NCBI RefSeq assembly: GCF_914271545.1
Contig: NZ_CAJZAH010000001.1
Span: 682,001 to 746,000 of the forward strand
Reading direction: 5' to 3'
Source of the DNA: Cupriavidus respiraculi
GTDB taxonomy: Bacteria; Pseudomonadota; Gammaproteobacteria; Burkholderiales; Burkholderiaceae
Length of the DNA stretch: 64,000 bases
Under the pieces are notes generated by a model, which saw only the letters and a list, made by a program, of their open reading frames with translations, was not told the origin of the DNA and searched no databases. This document shows positions 24,541 to 33,884 of the stretch, piece by piece. The position numbers were made by a program, and so were the translations under genes. Positions within the stretch are counted from its first letter, which is position 1; every line of letters starts with the position of its first letter.

Positions 24541-25518
24541 ATGATCCGCAGCCCCTTCCCCGCTCGCCACCTCCTGCCGCTGGCGGCCGGCCTATCCCTC
24601 GCCGCCGCCATGCCTGCCATGGCGCAATCGGCCAGCTTTCCCACCCACAGCATGGAACTGGTCGTGCCCTTCCAGGCCGGCGGCGGCACCGACGCGCTCG
24701 CGCGCGCCTTCGCGGAATCGTCGCGCAAGCATCTGCCGCAGAACATCGTGGTGGTCAACAAACCCGGCGCCAGCGGCGCGATCGGATGGGCCGACGTCGC
24801 CAACGCCAAACCGGACGGCTACAAGATGTCGCTGGTCACGGCCGACCTGACCATCGTGCCGCATCTGGGACTGACCAAGCTGACCTACGAGAATTTCACG
24901 CCCATCGCACGGCTGAACGCCGACCCGTCGGCGATCACGGTGCGCGCCGATTCGCCGCACGCCACGGTCGAGAGCTTCCTGGAGGCCGCGCGCAAGAACC
25001 CGGGGACGCTTCGCGTGGGCAACGCGGGCAACGGTTCTATCTGGCATCTGGCGGCCGCCGCGTTGGAAGACAAGACCGGCACCAAGTTCAACCATATCCC
25101 GTTCCAGGGCGGCAACCCTGCCGTCCTCGCGCTGCTGGGCGGCCATATCGACGCGGTGACCGTCAGCCCCGCCGAGGTACAGGCCTACGTGGCGGCCGGC
25201 AAGCTCAAGACGCTGGCGGTGATGGCGGACCAGCGGGTGAAGGGCTTCGAGTCGGTGCCCACGCTGAAGGAGCGCAGGATCGATCTTTCCATCGGCACCT
25301 GGCGCGGTATTGCGGTCCCCCGCAACACGCCCCCCGAAGTGGTCGCGGTGCTGCGCACGGCGGCCGCCAAGACCGCGGCCGAGCCGTCGCTGCGCGAGAT
25401 GCTGGACAAGCAGAACCTCGGCTATGCGTATGCGGACCAGGACGAATTCCGCAGCGCGATTGCCAGGGACGATGCCTTCTTCAAGGCGCTGATCGCCAAA
25501 CTGAACCTGCGCCAGTAA
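24541..25518 (+). CDS. Bug-family periplasmic receptor
   Basis: TctC-type receptor of 325 residues. Signal peptide (LLPLAAGLSLAAAMPAMAQ), then VPFQAGGGTDALARAFA and LRVGNAGNGSIWHLA as Bug signatures. RBS AGGAGACA precedes the ATG. It lies in the operon with the cupin and the two SDRs, so it likely captures the substrate of that pathway. It is more divergent from the 8762/11691 pair than they are from each other. Confidence 0.9.
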   Translation: MIRSPFPARHLLPLAAGLSLAAAMPAMAQSASFPTHSMELVVPFQAGGGTDALARAFAESSRKHLPQNIVVVNKPGASGAIGWADVANAKPDGYKMSLVTADLTIVPHLGLTKLTYENFTPIARLNADPSAITVRADSPHATVESFLEAARKNPGTLRVGNAGNGSIWHLAAAALEDKTGTKFNHIPFQGGNPAVLALLGGHIDAVTVSPAEVQAYVAAGKLKTLAVMADQRVKGFESVPTLKERRIDLSIGTWRGIAVPRNTPPEVVAVLRTAAAKTAAEPSLREMLDKQNLGYAYADQDEFRSAIARDDAFFKALIAKLNLRQ

Positions 25519-25592
25519 GGCTTCCCGACTCCGCCCCTCCCCCGCCGGCCGCGGCGCTGCCGCGGCCGGGCAACCTTCGCACTGCATTCCAC

Positions 25593-26312
25593 ATGACCTT
25601 CCAGACCGATCTCTTTCACGGCAAGCGCGCCCTGGTGTCCGGCGCCACGCAGGGCATTGGCGCGGCCATCGCCAACCGGCTCGCGCGCCTGGGCGCCGAG
25701 GTGACCGCCACCGGCATCGACCGCGGCGACGGCTCTCTGGACCCCGCCATCCGGGTCCGCGTGATGGACGTGACCCGCGACGCGCAAGTGGCCGACCTGA
25801 TGGGCGGCTTCGACCGGCTCGACATGGTCGTCAATTGCGCCGGCATCATCCGGCGCGGCGCCGAGCATGAGCCGGACGTATTCGAGCAGGTGCTCGCGGT
25901 CAACCTGACCGGCACCATGCGCATCTGCACCGCGGCGCGCGGCCTGCTTGCGAACAGCAAGGGCGTGATCGTCAATACCGCATCGATGCTGAGTTTCTTC
26001 GGGGGTGCGCTGGTGCCCGGCTATGCCGCAAGCAAGGGCGGCGTGGCGCAGCTGACGAAGTCGCTCGCACTGGCCTATGCGCCGGATGGCATCCGCGTCA
26101 ACGCGGTGGCACCGGGCTGGATCGCGACGCCGCTGACGCAGGCCCTGCAGGACGATCCGGCCCGCGCGGGCCCGATCCTGCAGCGTACGCCGCTGGGGCG
26201 CTGGGGCCGGCCGGACGATGTGGCCGACGCCGTGGCTTTCCTGTGCGCACCGGCGGCGGGGTTTGTCACCGGCGTCATCCTGCCGGTGGACGGTGGATAT
26301 CTCGTGGCCTGA
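25593..26312 (+). CDS. short-chain dehydrogenase/reductase (SDR)
   Basis: Classical SDR of 239 residues. It has the glycine motif SGATQGIG, NCAG in place of NNAG, the catalytic Ser (NTASMLSFF) and YAASK. Overall pattern is like 3-oxoacyl-ACP reductase/2-dehydro-3-deoxy-gluconate dehydrogenase. Last gene of the cupin-SDR-Bug-SDR operon. Distinct from the first SDR in the same operon, so two separate oxidoreduction steps are expected. Confidence 0.9.
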   Translation: MTFQTDLFHGKRALVSGATQGIGAAIANRLARLGAEVTATGIDRGDGSLDPAIRVRVMDVTRDAQVADLMGGFDRLDMVVNCAGIIRRGAEHEPDVFEQVLAVNLTGTMRICTAARGLLANSKGVIVNTASMLSFFGGALVPGYAASKGGVAQLTKSLALAYAPDGIRVNAVAPGWIATPLTQALQDDPARAGPILQRTPLGRWGRPDDVADAVAFLCAPAAGFVTGVILPVDGGYLVA

Positions 26313-26340
26313 GCCCGCGGCCTGAGCGGGCCGTCATCCG

Positions 26341-27165
26341 CTACAGGTTGCGCGACCCCGCCAGCGCCGGGCTTTCCGCGATGCGGCGCCCGATGTCGTG
26401 GCACGCCGCGACCAGCGGCTCCACATAGCCCGCCTGCGGATCGTCCTTCTGGCGAAAGCGCAGCGTGCTGACGCTGACCGCGGCCAGCGGATGGCCGCCG
26501 GCATCGACGATGGCCGCACCGAAGCAGTAGATGCCGGCCTCGTTCTCCTCGTCGTCCACGGACCAGCCGCGCGCGCGGAACACGTCGAGCTGCTCGCGCA
26601 GCGCGCCCGCGTCCGCCACGGTATTCGCCGTGTAGCGCGGGAACGGCATGTCCGCCAGAACGGCGCCCAGCTCGGCCTCCGGCAGCCTCGCCAGATAGGC
26701 CTTGCCGACCGCAGTGGAATGCATCGACACCGCGGTGCCGATGCGCGATGCCATGCGCACCGCGCTCATGCTCTCGAGCTTCTCGATATAGACCATGGTG
26801 TTGCCGTTGGGCACCGCCAGATGCACGGTCTCGCCGGTGACATCGCGCAGCGTCTTGAGCGCCTCGACGGCCGCGAGCCTCAGGTCCGAGCGCGACCAGC
26901 TGCGGCTGGCGAGCTGCATGAGCCGTGGGCCCAGCGTGAGCACGCCGTCGCGCGCGCTCTCACGCAGCATGCCTTCGGCCGCCAGTGCCGCGACGATGCG
27001 ATAGACGGTGGGACGCGGATAGCCGCTTGCCTTGACCAGCGAGGCGACCGTGACGGGCTCCTCCGCATCGGCGACCAGTTGCAGCACGTGCATGAACTTG
27101 GAGAAGGCCGCCGTGCCCGCCACCTTGGCGGTGGGACTGGGTTGGCGCGGCGTGGTGTCGACCAT
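26341..27165 (-). CDS. IclR-family transcriptional regulator
   Basis: Regulator of 274 residues: N-terminal helix-turn-helix (about 22-85: LVADAEEPVTVASLVKASGYPRPTVYRIVAAL), then the IclR effector domain (ETVHLAVPNGNTMVYIEKL and SMHSTAVGKAYLARLP, GWSVDDEENEAGIYCFGAAIVD). It ends convergently against the cupin operon, its probable target. It is 78 bases downstream of the GntR remnant on the same strand. Confidence 0.92.
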   Translation of the reverse strand: MVDTTPRQPSPTAKVAGTAAFSKFMHVLQLVADAEEPVTVASLVKASGYPRPTVYRIVAALAAEGMLRESARDGVLTLGPRLMQLASRSWSRSDLRLAAVEALKTLRDVTGETVHLAVPNGNTMVYIEKLESMSAVRMASRIGTAVSMHSTAVGKAYLARLPEAELGAVLADMPFPRYTANTVADAGALREQLDVFRARGWSVDDEENEAGIYCFGAAIVDAGGHPLAAVSVSTLRFRQKDDPQAGYVEPLVAACHDIGRRIAESPALAGSRNL

Positions 27166-27243
27166 GGGCGTGAGAGGGATTGACTTGGCGGAAAGCGGCC
27201 ATTATCGCCGATGGGCCGGCGCCCCGAGGGCCCGCGGCGCACC

Positions 27244-27858
27244 TTACTGCTCGTCCGTTTCCTCGGCGCGCGCGCTCGCCATCAGCTCGCGCTTGGTATC
27301 CATGATGTGTTCCTCCAGCAAGGCCACCACCGTCGCGATATCGCGCCGGCGGCAGGCCTCGACGAGGCGGCGGTGATCGCGCTGGGGCTTTTCCTTGCCG
27401 GTCGCGATCGACATGGCCACATGGGTATAGCGATCCGTGTTCAGGCAGTACTCCTCGATCAGCCGGCGCAGCCTGCGGTTATTGGCCGGCGCCGATAGTG
27501 CGAGGTGAAAGCGGCGGTTGTACTCGGCCCACTCGTTCAGGTCGGTGGAGGCCTCGTAGGCATCGAGGATCTGGTCCATCGTGTCGAAGTCGCGCTCGAC
27601 CATATTGGGCACGCCGAGCTTGGCGGCATGGCATTCGAGCGCTACGCGGATGTCCAGCAGCTCGCAGATCTGTTCCACGTTCATCCGCACCACGGTCGCG
27701 CCACGATTGGCGCGGTAGACCACCAGCCCCTCCGCCTCCAACTGGCGCAGCGCCTCCCGCACGGGGATGCGGCTCGCGCCGAAGCGCTCGGCCAGCGAAT
27801 CCTGGCGCAGGACCGCGCCGCCAGCGAGGGCCCCGCTCAGGATTTCGCCGCGCAACAC
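27244..27858 (-). CDS. GntR/FCD-family regulator, N-terminus truncated
   Basis: FadR-subfamily regulator. The winged helix (LRQDSLAERFGASRIPVREALRQLEAEGLVVYRANRG) and C-terminal FCD ligand domain (VEQICELLDIRVALECHAA, FHLALSAPANNRRLRRLI) are intact. The HTH normally starts with a helix of the form A-x-x-x-LR-x-x-ILSG; here that helix (AIRNVLRGEILSG) runs straight into sequence that belongs to proC on the other strand, so about 15-25 N-terminal residues, the native start and promoter are missing. The only nearby start is GTG at 27858 in the helix. Probably inactive or altered. Confidence 0.7.
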   Translation of the reverse strand: MLRGEILSGALAGGAVLRQDSLAERFGASRIPVREALRQLEAEGLVVYRANRGATVVRMNVEQICELLDIRVALECHAAKLGVPNMVERDFDTMDQILDAYEASTDLNEWAEYNRRFHLALSAPANNRRLRRLIEEYCLNTDRYTHVAMSIATGKEKPQRDHRRLVEACRRRDIATVVALLEEHIMDTKRELMASARAEETDEQ

Positions 27859-27870
27859 GTTGCGAATGGC

Positions 27871-28647
27871 ATGGCCACCGCGCTGATCGGCGGGCTGGTC
27901 CGCGGCGGCATGCCGCCCTGCGCCATCCACGTGATCGAGCCGGTGGCGGCCACGCGGGAGCGGCTCGCGGCCGAGTATGGCGTGGCCGTGGCGCCGCTGG
28001 CCGATGCCGCCCTGGGCGGCATGGACATGGTGGTATGGGCGGTCAAGCCGCAGCATTTCGACGAGGCCGCGCGGCAGGTGGCGCGTTTCACCGCGCAAGC
28101 GCTGCACGTCAGCGTGGCGGCGGGCATTTCGACGCAGAGCATGGCGCAATGGCTGGGCACCGGCCGCGTGGTGCGGGCCATGCCCAATACGCCGGCACTG
28201 ATCGGCCAGGGCATCACCGGCTTGTTCGCGGCGGCGGGCGTATCCGCCGCCGACCGGGGCATGGTGCAGACGCTCGTCGCGCCCACCGGCGAACTGCTGT
28301 GGGTCGAACAGGAACGGCTCATCGACGCCGTCACGGCCGTGTCGGGCTCGGGGCCGGCCTACGTCTTCTACGTGATGGAGAGCATGGTGGCCGCCGGCGT
28401 GCAGATGGGCCTGGAGGCCAACCAGGCGCGACGCCTCGTCGGCGCGACCGTGGCCGGCGCGGCCGCGCTCGCCAATGCCTCGGACGACTCGCTCGAATCC
28501 CTGCGCGAACGGGTGACTTCCAAGGGCGGCACCACCTTCGCCGCCATCAACTCGCTGGCCGAGGCCGGCCTGCCGCAGGCGTTCGTGGAGGCCATGTGGG
28601 CGGCCAACAGGCGCGCGGCGGAGATCTCGGCGCAGCAGGGCGGCTAG
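27871..28647 (+). pseudogene. proC: pyrroline-5-carboxylate reductase, 5' truncated
   Basis: ProC homologue of 258 residues from ATG 27871. Homology starts at MATALIGGLVRGG, but the first 10-13 residues of the family, with the beta strand and the GxGxM(A) nucleotide loop (typically FIGGGNMA), are absent: the preceding codons read AQHVANG. The rest is intact: VVWAVKPQ, MPNTPALIGQGITGL, the catalytic region AVSGSGPAYVFYVMESM and the C-terminal SKGGTTFAAINSL. Loss of the loop probably abolishes NAD(P)H binding. It may be a second, broken copy; proC is otherwise needed for proline synthesis. Confidence 0.65.
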
Positions 28648-28671
28648 TCCTTCGCCGTGGTGGGCGGCTCC

Positions 28672-29529
28672 CTACTCCCGGCTGCGCACCTTGGTCGACG
28701 ACTCGCCGAACACCCACGTCACCGCGAGGCCCCCCGCAACACCGTCCTTGCGGCGCACCAGCGGGCTGTTCTCGAAGGTGGCGCCATCGAGCCGGTCGTA
28801 GCGCACGAAGGCCCCGACCCAGATATGCCGGAAGCGCTTCGACAACGAGGCCAGCGCCATGCTGCCGGAGTAGCCGCCGCTCGCCTGGTAGGCCGGGCGC
28901 GCGGCGGTGGCGAACTGCTGGTCGACGGAATAGAAGTACTCGTGATAGCGCCCCGTGGCGAACAGCGGCCCGGCCGTCAGGCCGAGGTTCCAGCCGCGCA
29001 GCCCGCCCACGTTGGCTACATCGAGATGCAGGTTCGGCGAGAAGATCCAGCCGATGGCGCGCGGGCTCGATTCGAGCGTCACGGCCAACCGCACTGGCAG
29101 CCGCAGGTCCAGCCGCGTGCGGTCCGTGCCGGAGTGCCACAGGTTCACGTCCAGCGACGGACCGATCTCCACCGAGGTCTTCAGGTCCGACATGCCGCGC
29201 CGTGCGTCGTTGTCGCTGCTCTTGACCGGCACCGACAGCCCGAGGCTCACGTTCAGCTCGACGCGGTCGCTGTCGAACAGCTTGCCGCGCACGCCGTTGC
29301 GATCCGCCCGCAGGACCTCGCCGCGATAGATGAAGTACGGGGTCGGCAGAACGTAGTTGGAGCGCTGGTCCGAGCCGCGGTACTGCGGAAAGCTTACGCC
29401 GCCAACGCCGAGACCCACCTCCCACAGCGGGCGTTCGACTTCGTCGAACTGCTGCGCCTGCGCGGCGGCGGCGAACGTGGATGCGGCGAGCGCCGCCATC
29501 CAGGCAGGCGAGGCGTGTGGTGGGCGCAT
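28672..29529 (-). CDS. MipA/OmpV-family outer-membrane protein
   Basis: Outer-membrane beta-barrel protein of 285 residues with signal peptide (MAALAASTFAAAAQAQ). The mature part shows WEVGLGVGGVSFPQYRGSDQ, the typical MipA beginning, alternating beta strands and ends VTWVFGES. Members interact with murein machinery (MipA) or are envelope proteins of unknown role. It converges on proC with a 24-base gap. Confidence 0.85.
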   Translation of the reverse strand: MRPPHASPAWMAALAASTFAAAAQAQQFDEVERPLWEVGLGVGGVSFPQYRGSDQRSNYVLPTPYFIYRGEVLRADRNGVRGKLFDSDRVELNVSLGLSVPVKSSDNDARRGMSDLKTSVEIGPSLDVNLWHSGTDRTRLDLRLPVRLAVTLESSPRAIGWIFSPNLHLDVANVGGLRGWNLGLTAGPLFATGRYHEYFYSVDQQFATAARPAYQASGGYSGSMALASLSKRFRHIWVGAFVRYDRLDGATFENSPLVRRKDGVAGGLAVTWVFGESSTKVRSRE

Positions 29530-29594
29530 GCGATGTCTCCGTCACTGGCGATGTCGTCAGCGCAGTATGCACCGCGGCGGCTTGGCCCCGCCAG

Positions 29595-30920
29595 TCAGAT
29601 CTCTCCGCCCGCCCCCGCCAGTTCGCGCCGCAGCCGCCAGGCGACGCCCATGCGGCGGATCGGGTCGGGCGGCACCCATCCCGGCCGGCTGTGCGCGAGG
29701 ATGAAGTCCAGCGACGGCGAGCCCATGCCGGCCATGTATTCCGCCATGTAGTGGCCAAGGTAGGTGCCCTTGACCACGCCAACCCCATTGCACCCGACCA
29801 CGCAGTACAGGTTGTCCCGCTGCCGCGCGAACACCGAATGGTGGTTCAGCGTCATGCTGATCAGTCCGCCCCAGCTGTGCGCGAAGGCCTTGTCGCGCAG
29901 GGCCGGGAAGCGCGCCGCGAAGGCGCGCCGATGGTTGCGCACGGCTTCGCGCAGGCGCGCCGCGTTGGCGCGGAGCCGGGGATCGAAATGAAAGGTGTTG
30001 CGCACGAACACGCGCCGGTCCGGCGTCAGCCGCACCGTGGTGCCGGCGGGATGGGCCGACGTCGTTCCCCAGGGCCGGACGCCAGCGAGCAGCGCGCCGG
30101 CTTCCGCATCGGTCAGCGGCTCCGTCAGGCTGGCATACGTGAACAGCGGCACCAGCCTGTTCCTGATCTGGCCGAAGCCCTCGCTGAAGCTGCCCGCGGT
30201 GAGCACCACGGCATCGGCGCGCAGCGAGCCCTGGGCAAACCGCAGCGTATGCACGCCGCCGTAGTCGCACGACAACACGGGGCTCGATTCGAACAGCGTC
30301 ACCGAGGCCGGCAGCGACGCGGCCAGTCCCCGCACCAGCGAGGCGGGATTGACCAGCACGCTTCCCGGGGTATAGACCGCGGCCCGGTAGTAGCCGGTGC
30401 CCAGACGCTTGCGCAGGTCCTCGCCCTGCACGACTTCGTGCGCGAACCCCGCCGCCGCCAGTCCCCGCGCGAAATGCTCCAGCGCCGGGATATTGCGCTC
30501 GTCGTGCGCCGCCATGTACTTGCCCGCATCGTCCCAGTCGCAGGCGATGCCCTGCGCGTCCTTGAGCGCGCGCAGGCGCCCGATCGCGAAGCGGTTCAGC
30601 GCGTGCAGCTGCCGGTCGTATTCCGCATCCGCCTCGCCGCCGTCGACGTTATGGGGCACGTCGATCAGGAAGCCCGCATTGCGGCCGGAGGCGCCCTCGC
30701 CCACCTGCAGCGCGTCGACCAGCGCGATGCTGGCATCGGGATGCAGTTGGGCCAGCCGGCGCGCCAGCGCGACACCGGTAAAGCCGGCGCCGATCACGGC
30801 GTAGTCGAAGCGCAGGCGGCCGACGGCCGCTTTGCCCAGCGGGGCGTGGCGCGACGGCGAGAGGTCGAACCAGCCCGGCGCGCCGTCGATGGCGGGGCGT
30901 TTGCGAATGGGGTGCGTCAT
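29595..30920 (-). CDS. FAD-dependent amine/amino-acid oxidoreductase (DAO family)
   Basis: Flavoprotein of 441 residues. The dinucleotide-binding motif is AVIGAGFTGVALARRLAQ (about residues 40-58) with the acidic end in ALVDALQVGEG; then GRNAGFLID, and the C-terminal DAO pattern (CNGVGVVKGTYLG). Related enzymes include gamma-glutamylputrescine oxidase (PuuB/OrdL-like). The substrate is probably an amine or amino acid. Upstream of mipA on the same strand with 65 bases between. Confidence 0.88.
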   Translation of the reverse strand: MTHPIRKRPAIDGAPGWFDLSPSRHAPLGKAAVGRLRFDYAVIGAGFTGVALARRLAQLHPDASIALVDALQVGEGASGRNAGFLIDVPHNVDGGEADAEYDRQLHALNRFAIGRLRALKDAQGIACDWDDAGKYMAAHDERNIPALEHFARGLAAAGFAHEVVQGEDLRKRLGTGYYRAAVYTPGSVLVNPASLVRGLAASLPASVTLFESSPVLSCDYGGVHTLRFAQGSLRADAVVLTAGSFSEGFGQIRNRLVPLFTYASLTEPLTDAEAGALLAGVRPWGTTSAHPAGTTVRLTPDRRVFVRNTFHFDPRLRANAARLREAVRNHRRAFAARFPALRDKAFAHSWGGLISMTLNHHSVFARQRDNLYCVVGCNGVGVVKGTYLGHYMAEYMAGMGSPSLDFILAHSRPGWVPPDPIRRMGVAWRLRRELAGAGGEI

Positions 30921-30985
30921 GAAGAAGCGGGAAATGCGGCAGCCGCGATTGTATCCGCGGGTCCCACGGCGCTCGGCGAACAGAC

Positions 30986-31288
30986 CTATCCGCCCATGTC
31001 CTCATACCCTTCGATGATCACGATATCGGCGTCCGAATACGGCGTGCGCAGCGACATCGCGTGCTGGTATTGCGGCGAGCGGTAGCAGTCCAGAGCGGTC
31101 TGGTAGCTGTCGAACTCCAGCACCACGATGCGCGGGCGCGTACTGCCCTCCACCACCTGCCGCTCGCCGTTGCGCACGAGGAAGCGCGCGCCGAACGCCT
31201 CGAACACCGCCTTGTTGGCGGCGATATAGCCCTGGTAACCCTCGGCATCACGCACATCGACCTGTGCGATCCAGTATCCCTTTCGCAT
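30986..31288 (-). CDS. DUF1330 protein
   Basis: Small alpha/beta protein of 100 residues of the dimeric alpha-beta barrel type (DUF1330): MRKGYWIAQVDVRD at the start, then VVLEFDSYQTALDCY and DIVIIEGYE. ATG 31288 has GGGAG upstream. Function unknown. It lies upstream of the DAO flavoenzyme on the same strand with a 65-base gap. Confidence 0.85.
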   Translation of the reverse strand: MRKGYWIAQVDVRDAEGYQGYIAANKAVFEAFGARFLVRNGERQVVEGSTRPRIVVLEFDSYQTALDCYRSPQYQHAMSLRTPYSDADIVIIEGYEDMGG

Positions 31289-31489
31289 GGTGGTACTCCC
31301 TGGCAAGGGCGGGCTTGGTGGTGCCCGCTGGTACGGTCTTCGCTTCCCGGACTACGGTGTGCGATTGCCCGCGCACGGCGTCGAAACCGGCGCCGCGCCG
31401 AGCGATGCACGAGCGGACCGGCAAGCACCTCGGACCACGTGGCAATGCCGGTATGTTAGGTCGAACGCCATTGCAGATGGAGATACGCT

Positions 31490-31696
31490 ATGAAGACGCA
31501 GACTCCTGCGGAGCTGATCGCCAAGATTTCGGAGCGCACCCAGGTTCCCATTCCAGACGTCGAGCGTGCCTACGCCTCCACGTGGAACGAATTGCAGCGC
31601 GGCGCGAGAATTACCGACTACCTGCCGGTGATCGTCGCCAGGAAGGTCGCGGACGACCTGCGCAAGAGCGGGAACGATGGCGCGTCGCTGCACTGA
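31490..31696 (+). CDS. DUF3562-like small protein
   Basis: Small helical protein of 68 residues with GGAGATA before the ATG. The pattern AKISERTQVPIPDVERAYASTWNELQRGARITDYLPVIVARKV resembles DUF3562 proteins of Burkholderiales. No function is known. It stands alone, divergent from the DUF1330 gene. Confidence 0.7.
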   Translation: MKTQTPAELIAKISERTQVPIPDVERAYASTWNELQRGARITDYLPVIVARKVADDLRKSGNDGASLH

Positions 31697-31744
31697 ACCG
31701 CGCAGCCGTCCCTGATCCTGGCGGCCCGCTTCCCCGCCCGTCCG

Positions 31745-33778
31745 CTACAAGACGTTGACCGCAGGCGAGCCTGCCGCCACCTCGACGGTCCGCGTGCCCG
31801 CGGTCGCCGGCAGGGCCGGCGCGGCGCCGTCCGCCAGCGGCTTGAGCTTGTGGAACGTGCAGCGCAGCCTGTCGGGGGTCAGCGTCACCACGGCATAGCC
31901 CTGCGCGTCCGTATCGACATGGCGCAGCCACGGGTTGAACGCCTGCAGCGTGGCGTCGAAGGTATTGACGACCACACCGCCCTGTTCCGCATAGATCAGC
32001 GGCTTGGCGGCCGCGAAGGTGGGATCGCTGTCGACCACGCCGCGGAAATAGCTCTGGAACGAATTGCTCGACAGGCCGGCGGTGACGAGGTCCACCATCA
32101 CCGGCACCGGCGTGGCGGCGTCGTAGTCGTCCATCACCGGGCCGGCGAAGAAGGCGTGGATATCGCCGGTCAGCGCGACCACGTTGCCGATGCCATGCGT
32201 CTTCAGGAAGGCCATCAGGTTCTTGCGCTCGGCGTTGTACCCGTCCCACTGGTCCGCGTTCAGGATGTACTGGCCCAGCAGCGCAGCGGGCGGCAGCTGC
32301 GCGTCCAGCGCCGGCTTGAACAGCGCATCGAACGTGGTGCCGTCGATGCCGGCCGGCGCGAGCACCGCCTTCAGCGCCGTGTACGACATGGCCGGATAGG
32401 TGCCGCCCGCGCTGGACGCGTTCAGGTCGGTGGCCAATGCCGACGTCATGGCACCTTGCAGCGGCGCCAGCGCGCCGTTGGCCTGCACCAGCGCGCCGGC
32501 GATCAGGCCCGCAATGGCCAGGGTGCCGTCGATCTGCATGCGCAGCAGCGAGACCTCGTTGCCCCACAGCTTCCACGTCGTGTTGGCGCTGCCCATGCGG
32601 TCCTGCCACCAGGCACGCTGCGCATCGCCGAGCATGGACACGGGCGTCAGCGCATTGCCGGCCGCCACCATCTTCTGGTCCTCCACCGTGGCCAGCGTGG
32701 CCTTGGGCACGAAATAGCGGCTGCCGATCTCGCTGCCGGCCGCCTGTTCGGGCAGTACATGGTCGGCGCGATACAGCCGCTGGTCCGTCATTACAAGCGT
32801 GGCCAGGTCGCCGAAGGTAAAGGCGCGGTAGAGCTGGATATTGCGGAACGACGGATCCGTCAGGTCGATGCGTACATCGGCCGGCATGAATTCGAACCAT
32901 GCCTGGCTCGCGCCGCGGCGGCGCGCCGTGCTCGGCGACTGGTCTTCGCCGGTATCGTAGGTCTGGCGGTCCTGCCAGCAGTCGTCCGAGAACTCGTGGT
33001 CGTCCCAGATCGCGATGATGGGGAAACGCGCGTGCAGCGCCTGCAGGCGCGGATCGCTGCGATAGGCCTTGTACAGGTAGCGGTAGTCGTCCACCGTGGT
33101 GGCGTAGCGCGCGCCATCGCCGCGCGCGGTGCCGTGCGGCAGCGTCAGCGGTGCGTGGCGGGCTTCCACCTTGCCGCTCTGGAAGCCGGCGCCCACGGTC
33201 TCGTAGATGTAGTCGCCCAGATGGACGATGAAATCCAGCTCCTGCGCGGCGAGTTCCTCCATGCCGGCCCAATGGTTCACGCTCCAGTCCTGGCAGCTCA
33301 CGAACGCGAACCTGAGCTCGGACAGCGGCGTGCCGGGCGTGGGCGCAGTGCGCGTGCGCCCCACCGGGCTGGTATGGCTGCCCACGCGGAAGCGGTAGTA
33401 GTACGTGGTGGCCGCCGCCAGGCCGGTGACCTTGTTGCGCAGGGTGTAGTCCCACTCCGGCAGCGCCGTCAGGCTGTCGTCCACCAGCAGCGTGGCGAAG
33501 TCGGGCTGCGCCGATACCTGCAGCCTCACCGCGACGGGTTGCCCGCCGTTGTCCCCATCCACGCGGGTCCACAGCACGATGCTGTCCGCCTTCGGGTCGC
33601 CCGAAGCGACACCGTGCAGGAACGCGAACCTGTCCTGCGCGGGCGGATTGGGCGCCGGTGCCGGGCCCTCGCCATTTTCCCCGCCCGCGTCGTCGTCGCC
33701 GCCGCAGCCGGCGAGGCCCCCGGTGGCGACCGAGACCGTGACGAAGCTACCCCATTTCAGAAAGCGGCGGCGATCCAT
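31745..33778 (-). CDS. phoD: alkaline phosphatase D, Tat-exported lipoprotein
   Basis: PhoD-type phosphodiesterase/phosphatase of 677 residues. The N-terminus combines a twin-arginine motif (MDRRRFLKWG) and a lipobox (LAGC), then a Gly/Asp linker. N-terminal Ig-like domain (FLHGVASGDPKADSIVLWTRV) precedes the metallophosphatase domain with CQDW, HLGDYIYET, WDDHEF and LTGDIHAF, the known PhoD metal ligands. Its promoter faces that of a CpdB-like nucleotidase and partial PhoB boxes lie between, so phosphate starvation should induce it. AGGAG lies before ATG 33778. Confidence 0.92.
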   Translation of the reverse strand: MDRRRFLKWGSFVTVSVATGGLAGCGGDDDAGGENGEGPAPAPNPPAQDRFAFLHGVASGDPKADSIVLWTRVDGDNGGQPVAVRLQVSAQPDFATLLVDDSLTALPEWDYTLRNKVTGLAAATTYYYRFRVGSHTSPVGRTRTAPTPGTPLSELRFAFVSCQDWSVNHWAGMEELAAQELDFIVHLGDYIYETVGAGFQSGKVEARHAPLTLPHGTARGDGARYATTVDDYRYLYKAYRSDPRLQALHARFPIIAIWDDHEFSDDCWQDRQTYDTGEDQSPSTARRRGASQAWFEFMPADVRIDLTDPSFRNIQLYRAFTFGDLATLVMTDQRLYRADHVLPEQAAGSEIGSRYFVPKATLATVEDQKMVAAGNALTPVSMLGDAQRAWWQDRMGSANTTWKLWGNEVSLLRMQIDGTLAIAGLIAGALVQANGALAPLQGAMTSALATDLNASSAGGTYPAMSYTALKAVLAPAGIDGTTFDALFKPALDAQLPPAALLGQYILNADQWDGYNAERKNLMAFLKTHGIGNVVALTGDIHAFFAGPVMDDYDAATPVPVMVDLVTAGLSSNSFQSYFRGVVDSDPTFAAAKPLIYAEQGGVVVNTFDATLQAFNPWLRHVDTDAQGYAVVTLTPDRLRCTFHKLKPLADGAAPALPATAGTRTVEVAAGSPAVNVL

Positions 33779-33796
33779 GTTGTTGTTCTCCTGACT

Positions 33797-33831
33797 GGCG
33801 AAGGGCGAAAGGCGAAAGGCGGAAGGCGAAA
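33797..33831. repeat. heptanucleotide tandem repeat in the phoD leader
   Basis: Five 7-base units (GGCGAAG, GGCGAAA, GGCGAAA, GGCGGAA, GGCGAAA) run from 33797 to 33831, 19 bases upstream of the phoD ATG, between it and its probable promoter. Copy-number variation could alter leader length. Confidence 0.7.
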
Positions 33832-33884
33832 AATGCCTGGCGCCGCGGCGGCTCCTCCGCGGCAAGCCCGCCATTGTTCGCAAG

